Below, piece after piece: positions 9,172 to 18,929 of a stretch of DNA of 64,000 nt. The notes beneath the pieces are model-generated. The model did no database searches and was not told the origin of the DNA. It worked only from the letters and a program-made list of their open reading frames with translations. The translations under genes were made by a program, and so were the position numbers. The stretch covers positions 1-64,000 of the forward strand of contig NZ_PCMX01000053.1 in assembly GCF_002530675.1 (NCBI RefSeq), written 5' to 3'. The stretch is from Flavobacterium columnare NBRC 100251 = ATCC 23463. GTDB taxonomy: Bacteria > Bacteroidota > Bacteroidia > Flavobacteriales > Flavobacteriaceae. The number at the start of each line of letters is the position of its first letter. Position 1 is the stretch's first letter.

Positions 9172-10230
9172 TTAATATTTTTTGAGAGTTAAAAATTTTT
9201 TTTCAAAAAAATGATATGAAAAGTACGATATACATATAGTAAGAAAAAATACAGATAGATTAAACAATATAATTGAAAAAAAATTATCAAGTAGCAAATA
9301 CAACTTCATTTTAAGAAATAAATAACCAATGAATTGAAAGGTTATGGCATGGTACATATAGATACCGTATGATATTTCGCCCAATGTAACAAAAAATTTG
9401 TTTTCTAAAAAACCTATTGGTTTTTGTGATAAAAAATAAATAGTTAGCGAAAAGCTAAACATACAGAGTAAATGATATGTTTCGTTATTCAGAGAATTTT
9501 TGAATATATTGGTAAAAAAAATAAAAAAACTAATTAAGCTAGACACAAAAGTTAGGGGAATAGGTGTTTTAAAAAGATTGTTTGAAAGGTTAAAAGTGTA
9601 AGCAACTATTCCGCTAAAAGAAAAGTAAAAAAAAGCCATCCCATACTCATTTAATAACTCGTTTAGATAACTAAAATTAAATATATAGAAATACAGTATT
9701 GTAAAAAATATCAAAAAAAGAAAGGCTTTTAAAGGTTTTAAAAAGTAAATTACAGGTGCAATAAATACATAAAATTGTTCTTCTATGCCTATAGACCATA
9801 ATATTTCAATAATACCTCCAGGGCCATATTTTGCTAAAATGTTAGGAAAAAAAGTAAGGCCTAATGCTAAAGCTAAGAAGATATTGTATTCAGAGGTATG
9901 TGTAAAACCAAAAAGAGGAGCTATTAAATGATAAAATGTTAATCCTATAAAAAAAACAAGATAGTATAACGGTAAAATTCTTAAAGCTCTTCTTACAAAG
10001 AAATTTTTTAAATGAATTGTACCTTTGCTTTTTTCAATAAATAAATTTCTAATGATTAAAAAACCACTTAGTGAAAAGAAAAAATAGACAGCTTCTGTAC
10101 CTTTATTTAAAATAGGTAAGGCATCATAATAAGGCAAACCTCTATTTTTACAATAGGAAGGAATATGAAAAACAACCACAATTGAAGCTAAAAAGAAACG
10201 AATAGAGGTTAAATTAGGTAATTTTTTCAT
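9172..10230 (-). CDS. Acyltransferase 3 family membrane protein (OafA-like)
   Basis: 352 residues with about ten hydrophobic segments: an integral membrane O-acyltransferase. Such proteins typically acetylate surface sugars such as O-antigen or capsule. The catalytic-type His22 lies in VVVFHIPSY in the first membrane segment, followed by SGFLI, FFVRRALRILPLYY, WSIGIEEQFY and SYGIYMYHA, all hallmarks of the family. The substrate cannot be told from sequence. It is strikingly AT-rich, lies beside a decayed gene, and separates yggS from the DUF1015 gene, so it may be an acquired surface-modification gene. Confidence 0.85.
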   Translation of the reverse strand: MKKLPNLTSIRFFLASIVVVFHIPSYCKNRGLPYYDALPILNKGTEAVYFFFSLSGFLIIRNLFIEKSKGTIHLKNFFVRRALRILPLYYLVFFIGLTFYHLIAPLFGFTHTSEYNIFLALALGLTFFPNILAKYGPGGIIEILWSIGIEEQFYVFIAPVIYFLKPLKAFLFLIFFTILYFYIFNFSYLNELLNEYGMAFFYFSFSGIVAYTFNLSNNLFKTPIPLTFVSSLISFFIFFTNIFKNSLNNETYHLLCMFSFSLTIYFLSQKPIGFLENKFFVTLGEISYGIYMYHAITFQFIGYLFLKMKLYLLLDNFFSIILFNLSVFFLTICISYFSYHFFEKKFLTLKKY

Positions 10231-10323
10231 TTGATAATAATAAGAGTTACTTAGGTAAGTAGAAGTATCAATTGTTGTGGTTTTGTGCTGTTAATAGTCT
10301 ATTTTTTTAGAATTTACAATACT

Positions 10324-11079
10324 TTATGGATTGTATAAATTCAATTTTGCATTCCATTTAATATCTTCAAAAATTTCTTTATCGGCTAAAGTAAATAATA
10401 GCAATTCTAACTCAAATGGTTTTGAATTTACCCCACAAATTGTTAAATGATTTTGTTTGATAAAGTTACAATATTTATGATGCCTCTTGATGATTATAAA
10501 ATATTTTTTTATTGCTTATATATTCAGATAAGTGAGAAAGATTTAAAATTGTATTCATGTCAAAATCAGAAATTATTTTATTTCTTCCAGTAGGAATGGG
10601 GAAATACGGTACTTTAAAAATTTTTTGATTTTCAGAAGTTAATATAAGCCAATTCAAACTATAAATTACCTTAGAGTCATAAATTACAAACTCATTTGGA
10701 TTTATAAATGAAGCAACTTTAGAAAGAGATGAAATTGTGCTAAAAGTATCTAAAGTGAGTTTTGTAGTTAAAATTTGGTTTTTAAATTTACTAAGTTTAG
10801 CTATATTTTGTCCCGTTTTTTTAAAACCTCTTATACCTCCCCAATTGTTGATTATCCAAAAATCTAAGTCATTATTTTTTTTGTTTTCATTATACTTTTT
10901 ATATAGAATTTCTTTTAGAAGAATGTTTTTTTTTTTTAAGAATTTTCACCTTTTGATAATCGCTCTTTTTCTGAAAAATTAAAAATCTCATCAGTAATAT
11001 CAAATCTACTTGACTCAAACCTTTCTGAAAGGTTTATTTTAGAATTATATTGTTTTAATTTTTTGATGACATTTTTCAT
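10324..11079 (-). pseudogene. Unknown protein, broken by two frameshifts
   Basis: From ATG 11079 the minus strand reads MKNVIKKLKQYNSKINLSER and FESSRFDITDEIFNFSEKER to a stop in a 12-base A-run (complement of 10928-10939). The next frame continues through NNDLDFWIINNWGGIRGF, SLSKVASFINPNEFVIYDSK and SLNWLILTSENQ to a stop at 10475. A third frame then reads HHKYCNFIKQNHLTICGVNS and LELLLFTLADKEIFEDIKWN to TAA 10324. Together about 250 residues. The NPNEFVIYDSKVIYSLNWL part resembles proteins with a helix-hairpin-helix glycosylase-like fold, but that is only an impression. A homopolymer sequencing error could explain the first shift, not the second. Confidence 0.65.
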
Positions 11080-11111
11080 CTTTAGCTTATTCTCTTACTT
11101 CTTTTCTTTAC

Positions 11112-12344
11112 TTATAATTCATACACCAACAACCCACTTCTAAACTTCGGTTCGATATAGGTGGATTTTGGAGGCATAATCAGATTATTGTCGGCTAATA
11201 ATTTTATTTCACTAATATCAGATGGATACAACATAAAACCTACTTCAAACTCGCCCTCATCAATTAATTCTTTCATGTGTAAAATGGCTTGTTTTCCAGG
11301 AATGTAATCAATACGTTCATCATTGCGAAGGTCGCCAATACCTAAAATAGGTTGAAGGACATAATCGTATAAAATTTGCGCATCTAGGTTTTTTAAAATT
11401 TGATTAGTTCCATTTTCATTACTATTTCCATTTCTCATATATTCTAAAGCATAAAAACGACCATCCAAATACATCCCAAATTCATATTTGCGTTGGGGTT
11501 GGTATAACTCACTTTTTTTATCTTTAATGATGAAATTTTCTGCCAAAAGCTTAATAAATCCTTCCTTAGTATGTCCGTTGAGGTCGTGAATTACACGATT
11601 AAATTCATAAATTTTTACATTACTTTCCGCAATTAAAAAACTCATAAAATAATTCAAATTTGGATTGCCTGTTGCTTTGTCTTGCTCATACAACATTTCT
11701 GCCGATGCTGAACGATGGTGCCCGTCGGCTATGTATAGATTAGGGATCGACTCGAAATGTTCTATTAATAGGTTAATTTCCATTTCGGTATCAATTTTCC
11801 AAAGGATGTGTTTTTCTTTATTAGTGGTTGAAAATTCGTAAATAGGTTTGTTTTTTTTATGGATAGCAATAAAATTGTTGATTTCAGTACTATCAGGATA
11901 GGTAATCAATACAGGTTCAGTATTAAATCCTGTTTGATGTAAATATTCTTTAAATAATTCTACACGATATTGCAGGGTGTCTTCATGTTTTTTGATACGA
12001 TTGTTTTGATAATCCTCTATAGAAGTACCCGCAACAATACCTGTAAAAGAATTTGATTTTGTTTGGATTTCATAAAGGTAAAAAACAGGTTTATCTTCCT
12101 GAATGAAAATATTTTCCTTTTTAAAATCGTTGTATTTATGAGTTACCCCTCTAAAACGTTTATCGGCTGTAATTTTTTGCGAATGTGTATAGGCAGGATT
12201 AATAATATGCAAGAAAGAATAAGGATTAAAATCCAACCAAGCGGCTAATTCAGCTGCGGAATATTCATCATAGGTTCTACACGTCACTAGCGCTACTTTA
12301 TCATGTGTGGGGCGAACTGCTTTAAAAGGGATTATTTTTGCCAT
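11112..12344 (-). CDS. DUF1015 family protein (SerK/SbnI-like ParB fold)
   Basis: 410 residues, normal for the family. DUF1015 proteins share a fold with SbnI and archaeal ADP-dependent serine kinase; the reaction of this bacterial member is unproven. Signatures: IIPFKAVRPTHDKVALV at the N-terminus, NPYSFLHIINP, YADGHHR-type motif IADGHHRSASAEM near residue 210, SFLIAESNVKIYEFNRVI, and the C-terminal IEPKFRSGLLVYEL. It lies downstream of the dehydrogenase gene on the same strand, separated by a strong hairpin. Confidence 0.88.
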   Translation of the reverse strand: MAKIIPFKAVRPTHDKVALVTCRTYDEYSAAELAAWLDFNPYSFLHIINPAYTHSQKITADKRFRGVTHKYNDFKKENIFIQEDKPVFYLYEIQTKSNSFTGIVAGTSIEDYQNNRIKKHEDTLQYRVELFKEYLHQTGFNTEPVLITYPDSTEINNFIAIHKKNKPIYEFSTTNKEKHILWKIDTEMEINLLIEHFESIPNLYIADGHHRSASAEMLYEQDKATGNPNLNYFMSFLIAESNVKIYEFNRVIHDLNGHTKEGFIKLLAENFIIKDKKSELYQPQRKYEFGMYLDGRFYALEYMRNGNSNENGTNQILKNLDAQILYDYVLQPILGIGDLRNDERIDYIPGKQAILHMKELIDEGEFEVGFMLYPSDISEIKLLADNNLIMPPKSTYIEPKFRSGLLVYEL

Positions 12345-12360
12345 TTTTTCTTGAATGAAA

Positions 12361-12410
12361 AGTGATAAGTAAAAAGTAATTAGTTCTTTAACGACTTTTT
12401 ACTTATCACT
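12361..12410 (-). terminator. Strong hairpin between hbd-like and DUF1015 genes
   Basis: AGTGATAAGTAAAAAGT (12361-12377) and its exact complement (12394-12410) form a perfect 17-base stem with a 16-base loop. Part of the word repeats again just after (AAACACTTTTTACTTTTTAC). It could be a terminator or processing site for the dehydrogenase mRNA. The repeated word looks like a scattered short repeat rather than a dedicated terminator. Confidence 0.55.
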
Positions 12411-12419
12411 AAACACTTT

Positions 12420-13313
12420 TTACTTTTTACTAAATTGAGATGAAACTTTCTCTGCTTTTTTACTTTCTGAGTAATCATAGAAACCTTCCCCAGATTTCAC
12501 TCCTAATTTACCTGCCATAACCATATTGACCAATAAAGGACATGGAGCATATTTCGGGTTTTTGAAACCATCGTACATGACGTTTAAGATAGACAAACAT
12601 ACATCAAGACCAATAAAATCGGCTAATTGTAAAGGTCCCATTGGGTGTGCCATACCTAATTTCATAACTGTGTCAATTTCATACACACCACCTACACCGT
12701 TGTATAAAGTTTCGATAGCTTCGTTAATCATAGGCATTAAGATACGATTCGCTACAAATCCAGGATAATCGTTTACTTCGGTAGGTATTTTACCTAATTT
12801 AACCGATAAATCCATGATGATTTTAGTTACTTCGTCAGATGTGTTGTAACCACGAATAATTTCAACTAATTTCATGATAGGCACTGGATTCATAAAGTGC
12901 ATACCTATCACACGTTCAGGATGTACTACGTTGGCCGCAATTTGTGTAATAGAAATAGAAGAAGTGTTTGTTGCTAAAATGGTGTTATGGTCGCAAACTT
13001 CGCTTAGTTGCTTGAAAATATTGAATTTTAACTGAACATTTTCAGTGGCTGCTTCTACAACTAAATCGCATCCTACTACACCGTCTTTAATATCAGTATA
13101 AGTGATGATATTACCAATGGTTTTGTGCTTGTCTTCTTCTGTAATAGAACCTTTAGAAACCATACGGTCTAGGTTGTTAGCAATAGTAGCCATCCCTTTT
13201 TCTAAAGATTTTTCAGAAATATCAATTAATTTTACGGTAAATCCACTTTGTGCAAACGTATGAGCAATTCCGTTGCCCATAGTACCCGCGCCTATAACTG
13301 CAATTGTTTTCAT
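12420..13313 (-). CDS. 3-hydroxybutyryl-CoA (3-hydroxyacyl-CoA) dehydrogenase
   Basis: 297 residues, single-domain length of the short-chain type (Hbd/FadB2). Oxidises 3-hydroxyacyl-CoA to 3-ketoacyl-CoA with NAD. The Rossmann motif GAGTMGNGIA is at 8-17; IGMHFMNPVPIM carries the catalytic His, and EVNDYPGFVANRILMPMINEA is the dimerisation signature. Chain-length preference is not visible. Its upstream neighbour is the restriction-modification pocket; from memory of Flavobacterium gene order, the MocA-type gene now at 16340 usually lies close by. Confidence 0.92.
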   Translation of the reverse strand: MKTIAVIGAGTMGNGIAHTFAQSGFTVKLIDISEKSLEKGMATIANNLDRMVSKGSITEEDKHKTIGNIITYTDIKDGVVGCDLVVEAATENVQLKFNIFKQLSEVCDHNTILATNTSSISITQIAANVVHPERVIGMHFMNPVPIMKLVEIIRGYNTSDEVTKIIMDLSVKLGKIPTEVNDYPGFVANRILMPMINEAIETLYNGVGGVYEIDTVMKLGMAHPMGPLQLADFIGLDVCLSILNVMYDGFKNPKYAPCPLLVNMVMAGKLGVKSGEGFYDYSESKKAEKVSSQFSKK

Positions 13314-13366
13314 TGTATGATGCCCCTATTTCTTAAATAATTTTTCCTACTAGGGGTGCGTAGGGA

Positions 13367-14368
13367 TTAATGGTTTGGTTTATTATTGAATTCTTTTTTT
13401 ATTTCATTTAACAACTGCTCTTCCGAAGGTAAAATCAACTCATATTGACTAGCAAGTATTGTTTTGTTTTCTTCGGGTAAAGAAAATTTTACGACGGCAT
13501 TGTTTTTATCGGCACACAAAAGTACACCAATTGTTGGTTTTTCATGAGGTAATTTTTCTACTCGGTCAAAATAGTTGACATACATTTGCAGTTGCCCTAG
13601 GTCTTCGTGGGTAAGTTTGTGTGTCTTGATTTCGAAGATGACAAAACTCTGCAACATACGATTATAGAAAACTAAATCCACAAAAAAATCATCGCCTTCT
13701 AAATGAATTCTTTTTTGTCGCGCCACAAATGAAAAACCGTTGCCTAATTCCAATAAGAAATCTTGAAGATGTGTAATAATGGCTTGTTCTAAATCTTTCT
13801 CATAATAAGCACTTTCTCTTTTTAATCCTAAAAACTCTAGTACCATGGGGTCTTTGATAATTTCATTAGGATGGGTAGGAAGTACTTCGTTGCGAGCTAC
13901 GGCCAATACACTTTCTTTGTCATTACTTAAGAGTAGCCGTTCGTACAATTGGCTATTGATTTGACGCTCCATTTGTCTTACAGACCAATTGTCTTTAGCA
14001 GTTTCGGCTATGTAATATTCTCTTTTGTCTTCATTATCAATGCGAATTAGCGTTCGATAATGCGTCCAACTCAATTGTGTACGCAGTGAGTCCACAATTG
14101 GGAAAGTTCTGTAAAATTGACGATAGCGATGTAGTTCCCTATACGAAAACCCGCTTCCAAACTCAGGTTGTAATTGTTCCGAAAGATATTTTATCAAATA
14201 TTCTCCGTAATCAGCTCTATCTTTTCCTTGTTGTTCTTCGTTGAAAATCCGCTCGCCAATGTGCCAATATAATAAAGTGCGCTGATAATCTACAGCCTTT
14301 ATGGCTGAGGTTCGCGCATTTGATATTAAAGATTTAATATCGGTTATTATTGTTGGATTGGAGAGCAT
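13367..14368 (-). CDS. DUF1016 (YhcG-type) PDDEXK nuclease domain protein, second copy
   Basis: 333 residues. N-terminal DUF1016 helical domain (LLYWHIGERIFNEEQQGKDR, FSYRELHRYRQFY, LSWTHYRTL, NWSVRQMERQ) and C-terminal nuclease-like domain with FVARQKRIHLEGDDFFVDLV, VIFEIK (intact ExK) and LGQLQMYVNYFDR. The linker between the halves is short, unlike the copy at 373. It starts 8 bases after the restriction endonuclease stop, so it probably shares the restriction-modification transcript. Members often lie next to restriction systems; a contribution to defence is inferred. Confidence 0.9.
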   Translation of the reverse strand: MLSNPTIITDIKSLISNARTSAIKAVDYQRTLLYWHIGERIFNEEQQGKDRADYGEYLIKYLSEQLQPEFGSGFSYRELHRYRQFYRTFPIVDSLRTQLSWTHYRTLIRIDNEDKREYYIAETAKDNWSVRQMERQINSQLYERLLLSNDKESVLAVARNEVLPTHPNEIIKDPMVLEFLGLKRESAYYEKDLEQAIITHLQDFLLELGNGFSFVARQKRIHLEGDDFFVDLVFYNRMLQSFVIFEIKTHKLTHEDLGQLQMYVNYFDRVEKLPHEKPTIGVLLCADKNNAVVKFSLPEENKTILASQYELILPSEEQLLNEIKKEFNNKPNH

Positions 14369-14376
14369 TATATTTA

Positions 14377-15222
14377 TTAGAATCTATATGTAATTAATTT
14401 TGTTTCAATCAAATTGACTGGATTGTTAGGGTTTTTAACTTTTATGTTTTCAATTTTGATATTATTAGAATTTTCTACCTTACTTCTACTTTCAATAGGA
14501 AATGAAATATATTTATCATTTGGAATAAATGCAAAACATTGGAAGTTAGATTCTTTTTTGTATTCATAATAATCTTTAAAAACTTTGAATGGAGGCTGTA
14601 ATAACCACATACCTCTAATTCTTAAATTAGTTATTTTTAGAGGGTCGACAAAGTTTAATCTTCCAATTTCGTTCGTTACTGAAAAATGTAAATTTTGGTT
14701 TTCTTCAAGACTTTTAGCTAGTTCATTTTTAATTGATAGATAAATTTCTTCATCAGCTGAATAGATTGAGCCATAAACAAACCAAAGTGAAGATAGTTTT
14801 TTTGTACCGTTAGGTATATGACCAATAGTATAGATGAAATCTTTCTCATCCCATATTTCACAGTTTTTGCAATGTTTATTTATTAGTGGACTAGAAGAGT
14901 ATAATTTAGATTTTGGATGAGAACTATTTAATTGTAATTCAGAAGTTAAAGATTCGACTTTTTTTATTTCCAGTGCGTCTCCATTTTTTATCATCAAATC
15001 AGGAGGGTTGTTTTTAGAGCCTTCGTATGAAAAAAATGCAGAATATTTTTCAGATAGTATTCTATTATTATCTTCATTAAATGTATTGGCAAATGAATCT
15101 TTAATAAAAGATTCAAGCCCTTCCCCCATATTATTTGCTTTATTATTTCCGAAAATAATCTCATCAATGCTTAGGTCTTGAATTAATGAGATGTTATAAA
15201 TAGCATCTAAAATATTAGTCAT
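14377..15222 (-). CDS. Type II restriction endonuclease, NgoPII-like
   Basis: 281 residues. It resembles the RE_NgoPII family, whose characterised member cuts GGCC. The PD-(D/E)xK core is visible as [16 protein letters not shown]: Asp75, Glu85, Lys87. Other family features are [10 protein letters not shown], a Cys-rich [28 protein letters not shown] and [13 protein letters not shown]. Its start overlaps the methyltransferase end by 8 bases, the tight coupling common in restriction-modification pairs and consistent with methylase being made first. The GGCC specificity is inferred from family only. Confidence 0.85.
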   Translation of the reverse strand: MTNILDAIYNISLIQDLSIDEIIFGNNKANNMGEGLESFIKDSFANTFNEDNNRILSEKYSAFFSYEGSKNNPPDLMIKNGDALEIKKVESLTSELQLNSSHPKSKLYSSSPLINKHCKNCEIWDEKDFIYTIGHIPNGTKKLSSLWFVYGSIYSADEEIYLSIKNELAKSLEENQNLHFSVTNEIGRLNFVDPLKITNLRIRGMWLLQPPFKVFKDYYEYKKESNFQCFAFIPNDKYISFPIESRSKVENSNNIKIENIKVKNPNNPVNLIETKLITYRF

Positions 15223-16264
15223 TTAGTATAGATAATGTTTGTTTAGTTAGAAAGAGATTTTCTATTAAAATTTCATTTTTTATGATTTGTTCCTTTATAC
15301 TTTCTGCTAGGTGAAAAGCTAAGTTAACAGGAACAGCATTACCAATCATCTTATAACCTGCAGAAATAGAATTATAATGAAATATAAAATTATCTGGAAA
15401 TGTTTGAATTCTGGCACATTCTCTTACGCTTAATCTTCTATATAGATGTTCTTTTCCTGGTTCAAATATTCTTATATTTTGTTCTATAAATTTCATTTTA
15501 GGCGCTTGTGGATGGATTGGTGCATGTCTTCCACCAGCTTGAATTGTAAATGATTGTTCATCCCAAGACCTTACACGATTACGAGACATAAATATAGTTG
15601 AAAAATCACCAGTCATATATTCATGATTTGGATATTTACAATCGCAACTATTGGTTTTATTTCCTTGTTTAGCAGGAATTGCAGTGTCTTTTAAATCGAA
15701 TATAGCGTTTTCTAGAGTGCATTTTTTAAAATAAGATTTCGGAAAAATAAATTTAAATTTTAAATCCTTTCTTATTCCAATAAAAAAAACTCTCTTTCTA
15801 TCTTGAGGTACATCATAATCAGATGCATTTAGCATTTCAAAAGATAATTCATAACCAATACCAGCGTTTCTAAACAATTCTTGAATATTTTTAAGTGCTT
15901 CTGAATGTCTTCCTAAAAGCATTCCGCTTACATTCTCTGCTAAGAAAAATTTAGGTTGTTTAGCTTCTAATATCCTTATAAAATCGAAAAAAAGTTGACC
16001 TCTTTTGTCGTTGATACCTTTTAAAGCACCTGCCTCGCTCCAACTTTGACATGGTGGTCCTCCGATAATTCCGTCACAATCAGGAACTTCGTCGGCAGGG
16101 ATATTTACTATACTTCTTCTATCTAGTTTTGTATGTGGATGATTTTTTTCGTAAGTTTCCCATATTTCTTTATCGTATTCATTTGCCCAAATTACATTAA
16201 AACCTGCTTTTTGAAATCCTAAATCCAAACCTCCGGCACCAGCAAAAAAAGAAACTATTTTCAT
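15215..16264 (-). CDS. DNA (cytosine-5) methyltransferase, partner of the NgoPII-like nuclease
   Basis: 349 residues, typical of single-domain m5C methylases. Motif I is [11 protein letters not shown] (7-17); motif IV is [12 protein letters not shown] with catalytic Cys72; motif VI is AENVSGML; motif VIII is [15 protein letters not shown]; motif IX is [13 protein letters not shown]; motif X is [10 protein letters not shown]. The target recognition domain lies at about 185-270 and contains a CDCKYPNH segment. It would protect host DNA from the partner nuclease, probably at the inner C of GGCC. The gene is AT-rich relative to its core neighbours, as expected for an acquired pair. Confidence 0.93.
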   Translation of the reverse strand: MKIVSFFAGAGGLDLGFQKAGFNVIWANEYDKEIWETYEKNHPHTKLDRRSIVNIPADEVPDCDGIIGGPPCQSWSEAGALKGINDKRGQLFFDFIRILEAKQPKFFLAENVSGMLLGRHSEALKNIQELFRNAGIGYELSFEMLNASDYDVPQDRKRVFFIGIRKDLKFKFIFPKSYFKKCTLENAIFDLKDTAIPAKQGNKTNSCDCKYPNHEYMTGDFSTIFMSRNRVRSWDEQSFTIQAGGRHAPIHPQAPKMKFIEQNIRIFEPGKEHLYRRLSVRECARIQTFPDNFIFHYNSISAGYKMIGNAVPVNLAFHLAESIKEQIIKNEILIENLFLTKQTLSILND

Positions 16265-16339
16265 TTTTTTATAAGTTTTTGAATTAACTACTCTTTGAGT
16301 AATAAATTTATTTTAAAAATTTTGAACATTGAATAAGTA

Positions 16340-17305
16340 TTACTTTTCAATACACTCAATAATCTGATACGCCACACGTAAGGCTTCCGTGCCATCTTCA
16401 AGTGTAACCACAGGTGTTGCATCTTGATTAATAGCATCGGCAAAAGACTCTAATTCATCTAAAATGGCATTATTTGGATGAATACCTGGGTTGTCAAAAT
16501 AAATTTGTTTTTTTACCCCTTCAGCATTTTGAAGTATCATGTCAAAATCACCTGGTGTTTCTGGAGCATCTTTCATGCGAACTACTTCACATACTTTGTC
16601 TAAATAATCCACCGAGATATAAGCATCTTTTTGGAAAAATCGTGATTTGCGCATGTTTTTCATAGAGATGCGACTGGATGTGATGTTAGCCACGCAACCG
16701 TTTTCAAATTCAATACGAGCGTTGGTAATATCGGGCGAATCAGAAATAACCGCTACGCTACTGGCGTTAATCGACTTTACTTTTGATTTTACAACGCTTA
16801 AAATCGCATCTATATCGTGAATCATCAAGTCTAAAACCACAGGGACATCTGTACCGCGAGGGTTAAATTCAGCCAAACGATGAGTTTCTATAAACATCGG
16901 GTTGCTGATTTTGTCCTTAACCGCCATAAAAGCTGGATTAAAACGCTCCACGTGTCCTACTTGCCCTTTTACGTTGTGTTTTTTTGCTAGAGCCATAATG
17001 GCTTCAGCTTCCGCGACGGTTTTAGCTATTGGTTTTTCAATAAAAATATGTTTACCCGCTTCGATAGCTTGTTGGGCACATTCAAAATGTTGTAGGGTAG
17101 GAGTAACAATGTCTACTACATCTACTGCCTTGATTAATTCAGTAATGGTGTCAAATTTTTTATAACCAAACTCGGTCGCTACTTTGTTAGCATTGTCTTC
17201 ATAAGGGTCGAAGAAGCCTATTAGTTCGTATTTTTTAGATTGATTAAGTAATCGTAAATGTATTTTTCCAAGGTGACCTGCACCTAAAACGCCTACTTTT
17301 AGCAT
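16340..17305 (-). CDS. Gfo/Idh/MocA family oxidoreductase
   Basis: 321 residues from ATG 17305. Another ATG lies six codons upstream at 17323, but a promoter -7 box (CAAATGTA at 17321-17328 on this strand map) covers it and MLKVGVLGAGHLG is the usual family start. N-terminal Rossmann domain with GVLGAGHLGKIHL, EKPIAKT with the conserved Lys, GQVGHVERFNP; C-terminal domain with DLMIHDIDAILSV. NAD(P)-dependent sugar or cyclitol dehydrogenase family; substrate unknown. Confidence 0.88.
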   Translation of the reverse strand: MLKVGVLGAGHLGKIHLRLLNQSKKYELIGFFDPYEDNANKVATEFGYKKFDTITELIKAVDVVDIVTPTLQHFECAQQAIEAGKHIFIEKPIAKTVAEAEAIMALAKKHNVKGQVGHVERFNPAFMAVKDKISNPMFIETHRLAEFNPRGTDVPVVLDLMIHDIDAILSVVKSKVKSINASSVAVISDSPDITNARIEFENGCVANITSSRISMKNMRKSRFFQKDAYISVDYLDKVCEVVRMKDAPETPGDFDMILQNAEGVKKQIYFDNPGIHPNNAILDELESFADAINQDATPVVTLEDGTEALRVAYQIIECIEK

Positions 17306-17320
17306 AATTAAGAATTTGAA

Positions 17321-17328
17321 CAAATGTA
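17321..17328 (-). promoter_or_regulatory. Likely -7 box of the MocA-family gene
   Basis: On the minus strand this reads TACATTTG, a full match to the Bacteroidota -7 consensus TANNTTTG, 16 bases before the chosen start codon. It argues against the upstream ATG at 17323. Confidence 0.5.
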
Positions 17329-17354
17329 AATCTTTTATTCGATTTATTCAAAAA

Positions 17355-18929
17355 TCAATGCAAATCTAAGTTGTAAAAAGCACCTTTGTTTTTACGACTT
17401 TCCAGCGAATGTTTTACAATTAAATAAGCGGTAGTATTAATGTTTCGTAATTCACAAATTTGAGGCGAAAGGGTTACTTTTTTAAACAAATTCTCAGTGT
17501 CTTCGTATAAGTAATTCAAGTGATCCAAAGCCCGCTCTAAACGTTGGTTTGAACGTACAATGCCTACTAGATCGTTCATAATATTCTGAACCGACTTTTT
17601 GTTATGTGAAATAAGAATTAGTTCTTTGGGTTCTACAGTTCCTTTGGAGTTCCATTGCGGTATTTTAGGAAAAAACGCTTTTAAACTGTTGCTATTTTTT
17701 ATAATATCTTTTGCAATGATATGTCCGAAAACCAAAGCTTCTAAAAGCGAGTTAGAGGCGAGTCTATTAGCTCCGTGAAGACCTGTTTTTGCTACTTCTC
17801 CATTAGCATATAAATTAGGAATAGACGTTTGTCCTAGCTTATTTACCTTTACACCACCACACATATAGTGCATAGCCGGTAGTACAGGTATGTAGTTTTT
17901 AGAAATATCTATACCTATGCTTTGACATTTTTCAACAATATTAGGGAAATGATTATAGAAATCCTCTTGATTTAAATGAGTACAATCTAGATACACACAT
18001 TCGTTTCCTGAGGTGTTAATTTCCATGTTGATAGCGCGGGATACAATGTCACGAGAGGCTAGTTCGGCTCTTTGATCATAACGAAGCATAAAGCGTTCGC
18101 CAGATTGATTGCGTAAATAAGCCCCAAAGCCTCGTACGGCTTCAGATATTAAGAAGGCAGGGCTCTTACCTGGTTCATACAACGCTGTAGGATGAAATTG
18201 TATGTATTGCATGTCTTCAATAACGGCTTTGGCTCTAAATGCCATACCTATTCCATCACCTGTTGCAATGATAGGATTTGTAGTTGTGGCATAAGTTTGT
18301 CCTGATCCTCCTGTGGCTAAAATGGTTTTATGGGCTAAATAAGTGTGAATGGCGTTTGTTTTTTCGTTTAAAATGTAGGCACCATAGCAGTGAATGTCTT
18401 TTTGTCCTATTTCTATTTTTATATTTGTAAAATGATGTTCGGTAATTAATTCGATAGCAAAATGGTGGGGGATAAATTCAATATTTGACAAGTTTTCAAT
18501 TTGCCTTAATAATGTTATTTGAATTTCATATCCTGTTATGTCTTTATGGTGTAAAATTCTATTGGCAGAATGACCTCCTTCTTTACCTAAATCATATTGA
18601 TTGTTTCTGTTTAAATCAAATTCGGCTCCCCATTGTATTAGTTCTTGTAAGCGAGTAGGGGCATTTTCTATTACAAGTTTTACGGTATTTAAATCGTTTT
18701 CGTAATCGCCTGCTTTTAAAGTATCTTCTATATGACTCTCAAAAGTGTCTTTTTCGTCCCAAACAGCTGCTATACCGCCTTGTGCATACTTAGTATTCGA
18801 CTCTTCTTTATTATCTTTAGTAACTACAGTTATTTTTTTATTGGGTAACGCTTTTGCTAACTTAATAGCTGTGGAGAGACCTGCTACTCCTGAACCTAAA
18901 ATTAAAAAATCGGTTTTAAAAATACTCAT
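17355..18929 (-). CDS. nadB: L-aspartate oxidase
   Basis: 524 residues, normal length. First step of de novo NAD synthesis: oxidises L-aspartate to iminoaspartate with FAD. The dinucleotide motif GSGVAGLSTA is at 12-21; NTKYAQGGIAAV, EGGHSANRILHHKDITG, ATGGSGQTYATTTNP, FHPTALY and the signature GLHGANRLASNSLLEALVFG are present, with a C-terminal helical domain from about 430. Its ATG overlaps the last base of nadA, so the pair is translationally coupled. Confidence 0.96.
   Translation of the reverse strand: MSIFKTDFLILGSGVAGLSTAIKLAKALPNKKITVVTKDNKEESNTKYAQGGIAAVWDEKDTFESHIEDTLKAGDYENDLNTVKLVIENAPTRLQELIQWGAEFDLNRNNQYDLGKEGGHSANRILHHKDITGYEIQITLLRQIENLSNIEFIPHHFAIELITEHHFTNIKIEIGQKDIHCYGAYILNEKTNAIHTYLAHKTILATGGSGQTYATTTNPIIATGDGIGMAFRAKAVIEDMQYIQFHPTALYEPGKSPAFLISEAVRGFGAYLRNQSGERFMLRYDQRAELASRDIVSRAINMEINTSGNECVYLDCTHLNQEDFYNHFPNIVEKCQSIGIDISKNYIPVLPAMHYMCGGVKVNKLGQTSIPNLYANGEVAKTGLHGANRLASNSLLEALVFGHIIAKDIIKNSNSLKAFFPKIPQWNSKGTVEPKELILISHNKKSVQNIMNDLVGIVRSNQRLERALDHLNYLYEDTENLFKKVTLSPQICELRNINTTAYLIVKHSLESRKNKGAFYNLDLH

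Noticed and set aside
10737-10982. Plus-strand 81-codon frame
   Set aside because: Antisense to the broken unknown gene; Phe/Leu-rich only because it reads the complement of Lys-rich coding DNA.
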